A DNA stretch of 64,000 bases from Pseudoneurospora amorphoporcata (taxonomy: Eukaryota > Ascomycota > Sordariomycetes > Sordariales > Sordariaceae): NCBI GenBank assembly GCA_033297205.1, contig MU859227.1, positions 1-64,000 of the forward strand. Direction: 5' to 3'. Below, piece by piece: positions 12,032 through 23,583 of this stretch. How positions within the stretch are numbered: the first letter of the stretch is position 1; every line of letters starts with the position of its first letter. The notes beneath the pieces were generated by a model, which was given only the letters and a program-made list of their open reading frames with translations, was not told the origin of the DNA and searched no databases. Position numbers and translations under genes: made by a program.

Positions 12032-14270
12032 TGGGCCTTGACTTCTTCCATCTCGAAAGCAAGCTTTGTAGCATAAAGCCTGATAAACTCCAAGTTTTGA
12101 TTACTAAGAATTGGCAATGCCAGGGACCTAGGTAGGCTGTTAAGATGGCTGTCACTAATACTATTTTTTTCATTGACCATATCTGACCAGTGACGAGTCT
12201 GACGGACCGATCCCTAGTCAGAAGCGTCGCAGAAGTGTCGTGATAGCCTCGAGTGCCAAACACAGCGACCGAGTAGGTATGAATGGCAACTCGCGCTGAC
12301 AACGAATCTGGCTTTTGTGTCATGTTTTGTACTGTTCAGTTCAGAGTTCAGATGCAGTATCAAGGTCGAGACGGTCACGCGACCAACAAGACGGGGCCGT
12401 TGATCGGCCGCCGCGTGGTCCGGTAGTCAACAAGCACTGTGGACCCCCGGGACCCCAGCGGTGCCGTTGCGACGGTGTTGCGCGGTAGGTGCTTCCAGTC
12501 GGGGGTCGGGAGTGTCAAGGTCCGGCCGGGTTGCCGGGTGGGTCTCCCGCTACGGCCCGATTCTTTAACCCTGAAGATGAAGCGGTCTCCAAGTCCTCGT
12601 CAATCTTCTTGCATCATCGACTGCAATCTACCCCTGGTATGTTTGTTAGTTTGGTACAAAACCCGGCCATTTCCACTCTTGAGCCCCTCAAAATAAAAAA
12701 GCATTCGGAGTTTCGAGCGGACGGGTGCCGTGGGAGCCTACCCTCTTATATCTTCTAGCATAGTACGCTAGTCTTGAGGGCCTTGAGGGAGACGGATAGA
12801 GGCTTCTGTGGCGTTTTGAGCCCTGGTCGCATCGTCAGTCGCTTCAAATGAAAAGTCTAAAAGGCCCAATGTGAGTTCTATATCTGCCCTGTTTAACCCT
12901 GGCCGAAGAACCAAACTAACAAACAAACCAGTCTTTTATTGGTTGTGCCATGTCGTGGACAACATTTCATGCATGATATTGTCTCGCTACACCCCTTTTG
13001 ACAGCGGAACATAAATGGTAGGTTACACAGAACATCAACAGCAGCTAACGGTCTTGGTCTGTGCAGGCCGCCAGTCTTGAATGCATCAGACGACGGTTTC
13101 CCGAGTCTCGTTCGCTGGCAAATGTTTTGACGGTCATTTTTCTTCATGGGAGCCCATTGCACGACACTGAAAGACCATCGGATCAAAGAAGATTGTTTGC
13201 ACTTCTTCCCCTCATACAAATTCATGAAGCTTTTAATTTTCATTGCCAGCTTCGAGGTTGAGAACCAACGTCAAACATCCAATTATCAGGTTTCAGTTTG
13301 GGTAATTCCATTGGCGGATTTTCTCCCCTCCAACCCCTCACGATGATGCATAGACTTTCCCCTTTGCTATCAAATTTCATCGGAACAAGACTGCATGTAT
13401 GGCAGATTTGGCAATGTGCGTTCTGTAGCCTCAACACCTGCACAGTATACGGTTGGTACACTTCAAGATGCTGTCCACTCCTAATGATAGGGCGGAACGC
13501 CACCTCCTCTCAGTTCTCGAGATGGTCCCCTCGTTTTCTCCTTCGGGTTCCCCAGATTGGGCAAACCGTTCCTGGATGACTTCATCCTCCAACGCTCGCC
13601 AAGCTTGCAAGGTCGTATTGGCCTGTGAGCTCCCGTTCACGGACATAACTAATTTCAGCCCGGTTTGCTTCAATGATGGAGCTCTTTTCCTTCACTGATC
13701 TGGAACGGGCCAGATTCCAAAGTGCTCTCTACCAAACATTTGCATTAAGAAATTGGGACACCGAGCTTCATCGAGCCCTCCTAAGCGAGAGGATGTCTCG
13801 CCGGCTGTAGGATCAGCAACGTCTAGACTCTAGACTGACACCGAGATGGTGACTGTTGGCCCTGACACCAGCAACATGAAAGTCGGGAAAGATCATATCT
13901 GCAAAGAAAGACCAGTGATGATGCATTTCACACAGTGCCGAATCTTAAACCCAATCCCTCAAGTGAGGGGTGCTGTCAAGTTGTTGGTGTCATGCACCGA
14001 TTAAGTAGTCTCGACATCAGCTGCAGCTGTCAAATCTAGCGTTGCGTCCATCGGCCTTCCTTCTTTGGAATGACATCTTACCAAGAACGACAGTCGTACT
14101 TATCAAACCGATCCCCTCCTCATAAATTTCGCCCCTTCTTGTTTGAAGCGATCCTGATACGTCTTATTCGTTGTTTGTGTTTGTTCTCTTACGGCATCAT
14201 CATCAGCTTCGAGACTCGCAGATTGATGAATTAAGACAAGCTCTTCGAGGACCTCTCCATCCATTCACCG

Positions 14271-14331
14271 GTGAGTATATAACTTTATCGTTCCCCTTGT
14301 TCATAGATAAATACTGAACCATTACCCGCAG
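14271..14331 (+). other. Probable 5'-UTR intron of the dehydrogenase gene
   Basis: A GTGAGT donor at 14271 and a CCGCAG acceptor ending at 14331 bound a 61-nt segment, 68 bp before the ATG at 14400. Size and splice signals match the coding introns in this window. A weak branch-like CTGAACC lies near the acceptor. Confidence 0.6.
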
Positions 14332-14399
14332 ATACCTATACAACCTTCACAGCTTCGTATCTCAGACAACTGAACCCAGTAATTCTACCACCAACCACA

Positions 14400-15144
14400 A
14401 TGACCAGACTCACTACTAAGGCCTCCGCGGCCCTCAGGACCACCATGGTCCCCAAGTCAACCTCCCGCGTGACCCCCAGGCTCACCACCGCACTCTTCCA
14501 ACACCAAGCCAGAGCCGTTCCTCGAACCATCGCCCCCCTCACTCAGACTCGCTCCCTCCACCAAACCCCCTCCCGCCCCCTCCCCGCCTCCGAGCCCTTC
14601 AAGCTCGACCGCACCAAGCGCCTCCCCGAGTTCTTCTCCCTCCAAGACAAAGTAATCCTCATCTCCGGCGGCGGCCGCGGCGTCGGCCTCACGCAAGCCG
14701 AAGCCGTTCTCGAAGCCGGCGCGCGCGTGCACGTCGTCGACGTTCTCCCGGACCCATCCACGGACCCTAACTCGCCCTTTTCCGCCGTCGCCAAGCGCGC
14801 CACCGAGGAGTTGGGCTCGACCCTCACTTACCACCGCGTTGACGTGCGCAATCAGCAGGCGTTGAACGAGGTGGTGCAGAGTATTGTGAAGAAGGAAGGG
14901 CGGATGGATGGACTCATCGCTGCGGCGGGCATTCAGCAGGAGACGCCGGCGTTGGAGTACAGTAGGGAGGACGTAGACAAGATGATGGGGGTTAATGTCA
15001 CGGGGGTGTTCATGACGGCGCAGGCGGTGGCAAGGGTCATGGTTGAGAATGGGTGGACGGGCAGCATGGTGCTTATTGGGAGCATGAGTGGGACGGTGGC
15101 TAATCGGGGGTTGATTTGCCCGTGAGTCTTTTGTTCTTTCCCTT

Positions 15145-15178
<34 letters not shown>

Positions 15179-15698
15179 GGTTTCTTCCTCGTTCTTGCCT
15201 TTTCCCCTTCTCTCCCCTCTCAATCATTCCTTCCTTCCTCATCTTCATGTTTTTCTCCTTCTTCCCTTCCTTATCCCCTTCGTTCCCTTCTTCACCTGTT
15301 GTTTCCATTCCTGCTTTTACTCCGTTCTTGACCCACCTAACATCTGTCTATCCCCCTTCTTCCCGCTTGAAATTCAGCTAACAACCCACCCCCCAAAAAG
15401 CGCCTACAACGCCTCCAAAGCCGCCGTCCTCCAACTGGGCCGCAACCTGGCCGCCGAATGGGGCGAGCACGGCATCCGTGTCAACACGCTTTCGCCCGGC
15501 TACATCGTGACCGCCATGACGGCTGGTCTCTTCGAAACCTTTCCCGAGCGCAGGAAAGCTTGGCCCGACGCAAACATGCTCAAGAGACTGAGTTACCCCG
15601 AGGAGTACCGCGGCGCGGCTATCTTCTTGCTCAGTGATGCGAGCAGCTTCATGACGGGTGCGGATCTGAGGATCGATGGTGGACATTGTGCTTGGTAA
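14400..15698 (+). CDS. Mitochondrial-type short-chain dehydrogenase/reductase
   Basis: Exons 14400-15121 and 15401-15698 give 339 residues; the 279-nt intron splits a Pro codon (cc|c). The first ~60 residues are rich in Arg, Thr, Ser and Gln with no acidic residue (RSLHQTPSRPL near the end), typical of a mitochondrial presequence. The classical SDR core follows: cofactor loop SGGGRGVG at ~89-96, an acidic residue after the second strand (VVDV), catalytic Ser in IGSMSG, and Tyr243/Lys247 in AYNASKAA encoded just after the intron. The C-terminal half has the usual NTLSPGYI and the ending ADLRIDGGHCAW. It resembles fungal polyol dehydrogenases (D-arabinitol 2-dehydrogenase or sorbose reductase group), but the substrate cannot be read from sequence. 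Confidence 0.9.
15147..15176 (+). repeat. 30-base T tract inside an intron
   Basis: An uninterrupted run of 30 T, 25 nt after the 5' splice site of the dehydrogenase intron, followed by pyrimidine-rich sequence to about 15360. Such tracts are usually length-variable between strains. Confidence 0.9.
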
Positions 15699-16269
15699 AG
15701 GGGGAATGGGGAATTTGGGTTGATATGTGATGAGAATATGGTGATGGTGATGGTGATGGGGATGTTAACGGAGGTTGGAGGAACGTAAGCTGGTTTAGCA
15801 CAGAGGACATGGAGGGGTTGAGGGAGTGCCTACGGTATATGAGACCATGATGAAACGAGTTCGTATCAATAGATGAATCATGACAGGAACCACGAGCATT
15901 GTGTATACCATGATGGCTCTAAGTAGCTACTCCAGTCAACTCGACCATGGAAAAGACCTACATCTGGTAGGTAGCAGGTGAAGGTATAGTGGATGAAGAG
16001 TCATCGGAAGAATTAACCAAACATGTATGTGCAGAGTATCTCTTCACTTAAACAGTGCGCGACGAGACGAGATTCTGCGAGACATTGCGTAAGAACGATC
16101 CAATTAAAGTATCTCCCTCTGATGATCGATACTTAAACCAGCAAGTCTAGGTACTTTGTCGGAGGCATGCCAACCAACCGCATATAACCACTGGCAGCCA
16201 ACCAACCGAGCAAAACGGCAACGCCAACCCCAACATGCAAACTTGAATCCCCCCTTTACAGCATCAACA
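15699..16269. other. Intergenic between convergent genes
   Basis: This contains the 3' flanks of the dehydrogenase (+) and the glycosylase (-). A short GTGATG repeat lies near 15737-15760. No gene is visible. Confidence 0.5.
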
Positions 16270-17409
16270 TCACTCTCGCAGCTCACCTGCCTGACCCTCC
16301 TCCTCCTCTTCGTTCCTCTCCTCCTTCCCCTCCCGCATCCCCTTCTCATTTTCCCTCTCCTCCCTCCTGCTTTCCACCCAACTCCCCAACTCCCTCCAAA
16401 TCTTCTCCTTCTCCGCCCTGCCTACTGTCGCCGCCAACCCACTAGTACTGGTAGCCACAAACACCCTCGCGCCCTTCCACCCTTTTTTTTTGTGGTCTTC
16501 GTTTCCATTTCCATTTCCATTTCCACTTCCATCATCCCCCTCCTCAATAACAACACCCATATTCTCACTCTCATCCTGCCACCCATACTTCCACTCCTTT
16601 GGTAACCGTCCATTATTACCCTTCTTCTTGCCCATCTTTCCTTGTTTAACCCGGTAAATACTCTCCCAAATCCCCTTCCCCACCACACATACACTTTCCG
16701 GCCTCCACTCCCTCACTTTTTCCTCTAGCACCTCCACACCCTCATCCATCTCCCCCTTTGTCAATTCCCCGCCATTCCGCGTCGGGCGTCCAACGATATT
16801 TGTTAGTCCCAGCGCAAACCGTTCAGGTAAAGTCCGGTCCTCCTGGGGGGTGCAAGGAACGGGGGTTATCCCGCTGGAAAAAAGTAGGCGCCAGAAGAGA
16901 TTGGTGGGATGCGCGTAGGCGTGCTGTTGGATGGCGGTGGAGATGCCGGGGTTTAAGCCGATGAAGAGGAGGAGGAGGTTAGGGGCGAGGGCGTCGGGGA
17001 GGGATTGCGGGATTGTGTCGTAGGTTTTGATGATTTTTTTCTGGCGTTTGGAGGAGATGGGGGTGAGGGAGCCGGAGCCGGATGGAGTTGGCGAGGCGGA
17101 AGTCGAGGTGAGTTTTCGTTTGGATGGGGTTTTGATAGTTGTGGTTGTTGTGGTAGTGGTGGTGGTGGTGGTGGTGGTTTGGATGGTTTTGCGTGATGGA
17201 GATGCTGAGGATGATGCACTTGTGTTTACGGTTGCTGATTTTGTTGTGGAGGATAAGCGGATGCTTTTGCGGATGCCGCCTGGTGATGGTGATGTTGATG
17301 TTGAGCCATGGCCGTCGAACCTGAAGTCTTCGAGCTTGAGACGGCCGGTGAAGGTTGGTGGCGGGGGAGTGCGTTCCCCGTCAGGCATAGGAGCTTCGGG
17401 AGATGCCAT
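16270..17409 (-). CDS. G/U(T) mismatch-specific DNA glycosylase, Mug/TDG family
   Basis: An intronless 379-residue protein if it starts at MASPEAPMPDGE (17409). The frame extends to an ATG at 17553, but a TATTTAAG box lies inside that extension and its translation is Asn/Ser/Thr-rich, so the shorter start is preferred. Residues ~1-130 are disordered and include a poly-Thr run coded by a GGT-type microsatellite (about 17140-17180) and basic KRKLT/KRQKK stretches, possible nuclear signals. The catalytic domain starts with LLFIGLNPGIST; the Asn of GLNPG is the family's water-activating residue. FVATSTSGLAA near the C-terminus matches the second active-site loop. It is expected to remove uracil or thymine opposite G in nuclear base-excision repair. 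An acidic/basic insert and tail enlarge the domain. Confidence 0.9.
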   Translation of the reverse strand: MASPEAPMPDGERTPPPPTFTGRLKLEDFRFDGHGSTSTSPSPGGIRKSIRLSSTTKSATVNTSASSSASPSRKTIQTTTTTTTTTTTTTTIKTPSKRKLTSTSASPTPSGSGSLTPISSKRQKKIIKTYDTIPQSLPDALAPNLLLLFIGLNPGISTAIQQHAYAHPTNLFWRLLFSSGITPVPCTPQEDRTLPERFALGLTNIVGRPTRNGGELTKGEMDEGVEVLEEKVREWRPESVCVVGKGIWESIYRVKQGKMGKKKGNNGRLPKEWKYGWQDESENMGVVIEEGDDGSGNGNGNGNEDHKKKGWKGARVFVATSTSGLAATVGRAEKEKIWRELGSWVESRREERENEKGMREGKEERNEEEEEGQAGELRE

Positions 17410-18015
17410 GATTGCTTTGTTCTTCTCCTGATGTGTTAGTGACCGAGTTCCCGTGCGAGGGTTTGTGAATGAAGACGAGTTGTTATTGTTGTTGATGAAG
17501 ATACTGAGTGCCTTAAATAAGAGATCGGACGGGCAGTTGCCCGCCGTGGTCATTCCTGATTGGCCTCATGCACGGTTTGTACCTCAACAGCCGCTGGCAG
17601 GTGTTGCCTCCACACCGCCACCCAAACTCATGCCTGCTTACCGTCATATCGGATGAACTTCTCTCCAGCGATTTTCAGCCAACTTGAACAGTTAATATTC
17701 ATCAATCATTTTCGATATTCTTAAACCAGATCGTGAAATCCTAAAAGTCATCTATGTACGGTGGTATGCAAGACTAAAACATCTTGCTAGCGAATCATTA
17801 AAACCTGGGGGTATCGAGTCCATCATTCATGTCCTTGTGAATTTTCCTTGGCTGTTATCATAGCCACTCCCTTGTCCTTACCAGAGCGTGTTTCATAAAT
17901 GGTATCAAAAACTGTGTCGTAAAGAATCGAAATTCGCCGATACCCCGAGTGTAAAGGGATATCTCCTACTGCTCGTAGCTCGTCATCAAGGCCATTACTT
18001 CTATAGGAAGAATGC
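17410..18015. other. Intergenic, glycosylase promoter and 3' flank
   Basis: Upstream region of the glycosylase; CTTAAATA (about 17512-17519, minus TATTTAAG) is a good TATA candidate. The part next to 18015 is the 3' flank of the next minus-strand gene. There is no other gene. Confidence 0.5.
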
Positions 18016-19401
18016 TTAGGCCAGGAATACGGTTGCCGCAACAGTCGCCACAACAGGCCACCATCCGGCATGCTCGAGCAACCTCCGGAGACCAGCAGCG
18101 CTGCTCTCATCATCATCGGTACCGCCGGGCGCGGTCGTGCCATTGGGCAAGGTGCCGTTGATCAGGAGGTAGTCGGTTCCGTTAACAGTGGCGACGGTAA
18201 TTAGGGACTGGTTCAACGAGGAGTAGCTGCCGTTTCCGATAAGGTCGTCGATATAAGTGGTGTTGGTGTTCTCGTCGCAACCGCAAACGTTATAGGGATC
18301 GCAGGCGCAGGTGACGTTGCGGGTCTCGTCCTGGTCGGAGCTCTGGTTGTGGTAGGTGTACAGGTTGTGGTAGGGGTACATGTAGGCACCATAGAGCCAA
18401 ACGGCAGGCCAGACGGCGAGAAGACCTACACCAGCACCGAGAGCGAAGGGGGCGATGCCGGATGGTGACCTGCTACCGGACCTGTAGGGTTGCGCCGCAC
18501 CACCTCCGTAATAGCGGCCACCACCGTAGGCTGGCTTGGGTCCGCTACCAAATTTGGTCGCTCCACCACCATTGTAAGTTGGAGATGTCCTGCTGCCTCT
18601 GTTGGAGAAAATTCATGTTAGCAAAATGTATGGTTTACTGAACGAAGAAAGATAACTGGAAAGGGTCGGAGAGCCCGCGATATCCAGCAGGAAGTCTCCC
18701 AAAGGCGACTTTGCTGATGCATACGAGGATCTCTGCTTCGGTTTGCTGTTGGGGCTTCCACGAGAGGAGCCTCCCCGAGCGTACGAAGTGTCTCGCCAAG
18801 AGGAGCCGCTCGACGAGGAACGGCCAGATGAATAGCCTCCTGAAGAAGGCTTCCCGAATAAGAACCTCCGTAGGACGAGCTTCCAGGTTTGGATACTCAC
18901 GATGACCGCCTTTTTCACACCCACGGGAGTTAGAGAAGATGACATAAAAAAGAAAAGCACATACGATGAACCAGGAGAACCACTGCCACTGCTTCCACTG
19001 CCGCTGCTACCGCCCCTGCTGCAAACAAACAAACATTAGCGTCGCCCTGCATGACGAACGCAATGCCACCGCTCTCCAACACAACCCCCAATAACCAGCG
19101 ATGGAAATTGAGAGAGAAAGCAGGATATCGGTGAAGGAGTCTTGACTTACCCTGAACCGGATGAACCTCCAGACGAGCCTCCACTGCTGCTGCCGCCGCC
19201 GGAGCTACCACCACCGCGACCGCCGCCACCTCCTCCGCCTCTGCGCTTCCAAAGTTCCTGCGAAGTAGCGTCCACGTCGCGGTCGATGATCTGAATGGGC
19301 TCGGCGGGCTCACGTCGCGCAAGGTCGGATGTTGGTGCGACGAGGGCAAGTGCCGGATTGGCACAAAGGGCCGAGACAAGGATGGCGAGATCGAGCTTCA
19401 T
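18016..19401 (-). CDS. Secreted Gly/Ser-rich protein, DUF7732-like, possible GPI anchor
   Basis: A multi-exon gene with clear ends. Exon 1 (19401-19151) encodes a signal peptide (MKLDLAILVSALCANPALAL), a KR site and a Gly/Ser-rich tract. Its intron (19150-19019) is well defined by GTAAGT and TTTGCAG. Exon 2 starts at 19018 and ends at a GTATGT donor after ~19 codons. The next exon holds a Ser/Gly/Tyr-rich and then RSSYASAKSP segment, but its start needs a weak acceptor or a restored base (see findings). The last exon (18598-18016) encodes a YGGGRYYGGG region, a hydrophobic stretch, an Asn-glycosylation-rich domain with six-Cys-like spacing (CACDPYNVCGCDENT) and a hydrophobic C-terminus suited to GPI attachment. 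The Cys/Asn domain resembles fungal DUF7732 proteins of unknown role. Extracellular or wall location is inferred. Confidence 0.7.
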
Positions 19402-21630
19402 GTTATGTTGTGCTGTGTTGTGGTTGGGTGTGATGTGGTTCGGATGATTATTAGGGTGTTGGTAAGTAAAGGTGGTCGTGGGGAAAGAGTTGCCAGAAAA
19501 AGTCTGGGAAACAAATAGATTTAATAGTCACTGGGCAGGGGCAAGAGGGGATACCTTATGCACGGAGCCAAGGGGCCGGAACTGGGATGGCTCAGATGGA
19601 AAAGGTACTATAAATGCAGGTAGGTAGGTGTACTCGTGTATGACTACAGGGGGGGGGCGATGATGTAGGCAATGCTGAACATAAAGGGTCCGAGGAGAGA
19701 TGTAAGGAAAAAGGTGCATTGAAAGATCTCGCTGATTCGCCAAAAAAGGGTTCCAGACCGCTTGACAGGAAAACAATGGTTGGAACAGGATGGCGCAGCC
19801 AGCTAGGTCGGGTCTTCTCACCCAACATTCCGTCACACGCCAAGGGAAGCTTGAATGGGTGCTACTACCTTAAAAATGGTAAGGAGACGGCCCTGCGATT
19901 TGCTTATAAAGACCAACAGATGCCGCCCTCCCTCGCCTCAGCAGGCAGAATTGGTTTTGTGCGTCGCCTTGGTCGCCAATTCTCCCTTGAGCTTTGTACG
20001 ATACGACCGTTGGCGATTCCTAATGCCGAATGCGTTTTTCAGTTTGCCTTTACTCAGCCACTGCTTCAACCACGGAATCCAGTCACCTGGCCAAAAGCCG
20101 TCATACGGAACATTTGACGGCATAAGCATTCACAGCACAAAGACACCTTACATTGGCCTGGACGGCATATCTGTGTAAAGGAAATTGATCTGGTTGGCGT
20201 TTTTGTGTTGTTTTACAGCGATAAGTCCGATGCCTCGCGATCCCGATTGAGTGGTGAAAACTGGGCAGTGGCCAAATTGTTCCTCTTTTTGGCTGGGGTA
20301 ACCTCTAGTGACCTCACCGTCCTGCGGCGGATGAAGTCATCGTTGATGACTTTACCCAGCCAGTCGCAACAATTGACAAGACAACCTGGAAGTGATGCAG
20401 GGAAACCCAAATATATTCACGCTGCCCTGGATCGTCACTGGAATTACCTATGGTGCGTGAGGACCCTGAAATCCCCAACATCGCGACACAGCGGTGACGC
20501 CTGACCTTCCAGAAGCCTTTTAGGCCATTCACTCTGTAACCTGCCTACCTTACCTCTACCGTACGGCCCGGGCACTCCGCACTCCACTGAAACAGCCTCG
20601 GAAAGATACCTACTATCCAATGTCGGCCATGTCGTTGGCGATGCTGTCGCTTGAGCCGTGTTCGCTTTTTACCACACTATTCTAACCACCACCCGCGCCA
20701 AGCGAGGCGCTGCTTGCACGTGTATTGTTCGATGGCCATATCAGATGGCCACTTCCCCTGCAGAAACGTGCCATCGTCACCTTCTTACCGGTCTTGGGCT
20801 GCAATATTCACCAATGACTAGACATACCGTACGGGGTCACGTAGGACCGTTACTAGCTTCATCTGCAACTCATCACTCGCTGGAAAGTTTATCGGGGCTG
20901 GTGGGTTGGCTGGTGGTCACTTCTGTCACTCATGTTAGTGATTGGTCGGTAACGCCAGCCAACCGGTAACAGCTGTGGCTGAATAAGCCCGCTTGTGTAC
21001 CTGCATTTCACAGCGAACAGAACACAAATGGAAGCCCTGGAGATGGCAAGTTATTGATCTCATTCATATTCGGACTTTATGCTTCAAATCGTCAGCGTCG
21101 AATGTGAGGCTTCAATATCCAAAATGCGCCCTGAATAACTCGTGCACAGATGCATGGCAGCATGGCTAGCAGGTGCGTATTCCCAGTTCGGATCCGTGGG
21201 AATGTCCGGGGCAGCCCCACTTTTGGCCGGCAGTCAGAAAGTCAACCCCCCGTTCCACGAGCGCATGCATCTTGACCTCCTCCCACCAATTTATCGTACC
21301 TCCTCCGCGACAATATCCGGACTTCACAAACTTCTTTCCCGATTGGATTTCGACGGAACAACGATCTCTTCTCCGAGCATTCGACTCGCTCAATCCCCAT
21401 TGACGGCCCGACCCTCCTGCCGAGACACTCATGCAGACCTGCCTGAGCTGAATTCAGACACACCTTATCGCATCGCGAGATTACAACTCATCCCAACCGG
21501 GTGACCCAACTGCTGGAATACCGTGACCATCACATCTCCCTAATCCAATTGCCTCCAATATCCGGCTCGCTTGCTTCAGCCGCACTTTCCCCTGATTTCT
21601 ACCCGAATCCGGCATCCATTCAGTGCAGCC
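19402..21630. other. Intergenic between divergent genes
   Basis: The 2.2 kb holds promoters for the secreted-protein gene (-) and the zinc-finger gene (+). Open frames up to 132 codons have no motif and poor codon bias. Nothing else can be supported. Confidence 0.5.
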
Positions 21631-23090
21631 ATGGCTTCGAACCGACCTACCAATGACATGGACAAGTCTCTCCTAGACAGACTCAACGCCCTCGAGTCCA
21701 CCAGTGTCACGTTTGATACCGATACTAGCAACAAGCTTAATCCGCTAAAGTAAAACCTGACCGACATAAACCTTCTTCTCATGACAACTCACCATACTGA
21801 AACACTCTTGTGACTTGTAGCCCCCCTTCTACCACTACTGCCAATGACACCGCACAGGTGAAGCCTTCTTTTACCATTGGTTCTGTACCGTCGGTTTCAA
21901 AGGAGGATGCCCTGACCGAGAGGCTGCGGGTGCTTCGTAATGCGTCTTCATCACCAGTGCCATCGTCAGCTTCTCCGGGAAGCGGTCAGCCTCCTGCCGC
22001 TTCACCAAAGCCTGGACCAGACACACGGGCAGAAGGCCATGGTAGTTATCAGTCTCACCCTGAAAGATGGAAAACGCCGGTTTCACGAAACAGCAGTCAA
22101 CAGCCACTCAAGGCTGAGGACACAACGACCCAGACTCAAACGCAGATCCTATCCTCAGTCTGGGGCCTAGAAGAAGTAGACGACCAAGCCCTTGATGAGC
22201 TTCTGGAAGGCCTACAAGATGACCTAAACCTACAAGAAGATGTTCCTGTCGAGGGCGAGGACGAGGGAGACATTGATCTCGATGCTATTGCTAACAATGA
22301 TGGAGATGGTATCATCGAAAACGACGAAGACAGGGTCGAGAAGCTACTGTCGGAACTCGCTCCCAAGCCGAACAACAACTCGTTTGCAGACGGCAACAGC
22401 GATGATGACGACTCGGACGGAGAGGCCATGACCAAAGAAACCAACAAAATCCTCGGCCAAGTCCAAGACGAGATCAACCTCAACGGCGGCGGCCCTACCG
22501 CCGACCCCTTCTCCCTCCCCTCCCCACCCTCGGGAACACGTACACCCAAATCCTCCCCCTCCTCCATAAAATCCCCCGAGTTCTCGCTCAACCTCCCCAC
22601 AGTCCCCACGGGCACCCTCTCCCCTCCGCCCGGCCACGAACCAGCCGACCGAGAAACCATCACCTCCCTCTCCGCGCGGCTCTCGCACCTGCGCTCGACC
22701 CCCATAAAAACCGACGCCTTTGGTCTTCCTTCCGTTCCCACGACCACCCTTATTTTACCAGCCGATTCCTCCTCAGGCTTCCCTCGCCCCCCCGTGAGTA
22801 CGAAATACCAGACCAAATCCACCAAGAACTGGGTAGGCAGAAGCGAGACCTACACAGACGAAGACGTAAAGAGGTGGTGCAAAGTTTGTTTGGAGGATGC
22901 TACCATCCGATGCGAGGGGTGTGAAGACGGGGGCGATGATGATGGAGGGCAGGAGGTGTATTGTGTTGGGTGTTGGAGGGAGCTGCATGTAGGGCCGGGG
23001 GCGGGGTGGGAGGAAAGGGGACATCGGTGGTTTAGGTTAGACACTGGGAAAGGGAAAGGGGAGTGGAGTGGGCCTACGACTCCTATGTAG
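21631..23090 (+). CDS. ANCHR/ZFYVE19-like zinc-finger protein
   Basis: Exons 21631-21749 and 21821-23090 give 462 residues. The 71-nt intron (GTAAAA...TTGTAG) splits an Asn codon. The N-terminus (MDKSLLDRLNALESTSV, ~10-25) resembles the MIM-like helix of abscission checkpoint proteins, which bind ESCRT-III/Vps4 partners. A second short motif DALTERLRVLRN lies at ~65-76. The middle is acidic and disordered, with LDELLEGLQDDLNL and a long Asp/Glu stretch. The C-terminus (~392-450) is a zinc-binding domain: CKVC, CEGCEDGG, YCVGCWRELH and a final GHRW, a B-box-like Cys/His pattern as in fungal ANCHR homologues. The likely role is late cytokinesis or septum abscission control, or another ESCRT-linked job; this is inferred from family resemblance. 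Confidence 0.75.
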
Positions 23091-23583
23091 ATGTAGTTTT
23101 GGGTTTTGGTTTGGATTCTGTAAGCCCAGGTATGTCTTGAACACCTGTCAAAGGGTGTAATAAAGGCACATAGATGTACGTGTGAATGAAGATGCTAGAA
23201 CTCATCGTTCGCTTAGGATATCTTTGATTTCATTATGACAATTTGGTACCAAAGGGGAGAAGCTGAACAGAAGCAATGACACGAAGAGAAAAGAAGGCAA
23301 GATACAGGAATTAGCCATACCCATAACCACAACCGTAACCATAACTCCATCCCTTACCCATCCATGACCATCCCTTGACCTGACCTGACCTTACCTTACC
23401 AGCTTGAAAAAAAAAACCCTGTAGACAGAAAAAACTACACTTATGCCCAACTTTTCCCTCTCTCTACCAACAACGACAACAACAACAACAACAACAATCT
23501 GGGGATATCAGGGTAGAGAGCCACCACACGCCACACAAAATCCATTGCCATCACAGTTTTCCACACTAACGAGAACCATCCCT
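23091..23583. other. Intergenic between convergent genes with short tandem repeats
   Basis: Two simple repeats lie here: degenerate CCTGA/CCTTA pentamers near 23371-23400 and a CAA run near 23466-23496. There is no gene. Confidence 0.5.

Larger units (their letters stand above)
7477..14270. other. 6.8-kb interval without a supported gene
   Basis: Both flanking genes have their 5' ends here, so it must contain two promoters, but it is far longer than needed. No open frame has a recognisable domain or good codon bias. Candidates up to 179 codons (9850-10389, +) are dense with Cys, Trp and Ser as expected of chance frames. Features seen inside are a TATA-like site, a MITE-like element at 8282-8647 and a poly-A tract; the rest is unexplained. 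A non-coding transcript or a large regulatory region is possible. Confidence 0.5.

Noticed and set aside
17410..17553. Longer start for the Mug/TDG glycosylase
   Set aside because: A TATTTAAG box lies inside the extra 48 codons, so transcription probably begins downstream of that ATG; kept as an alternative.
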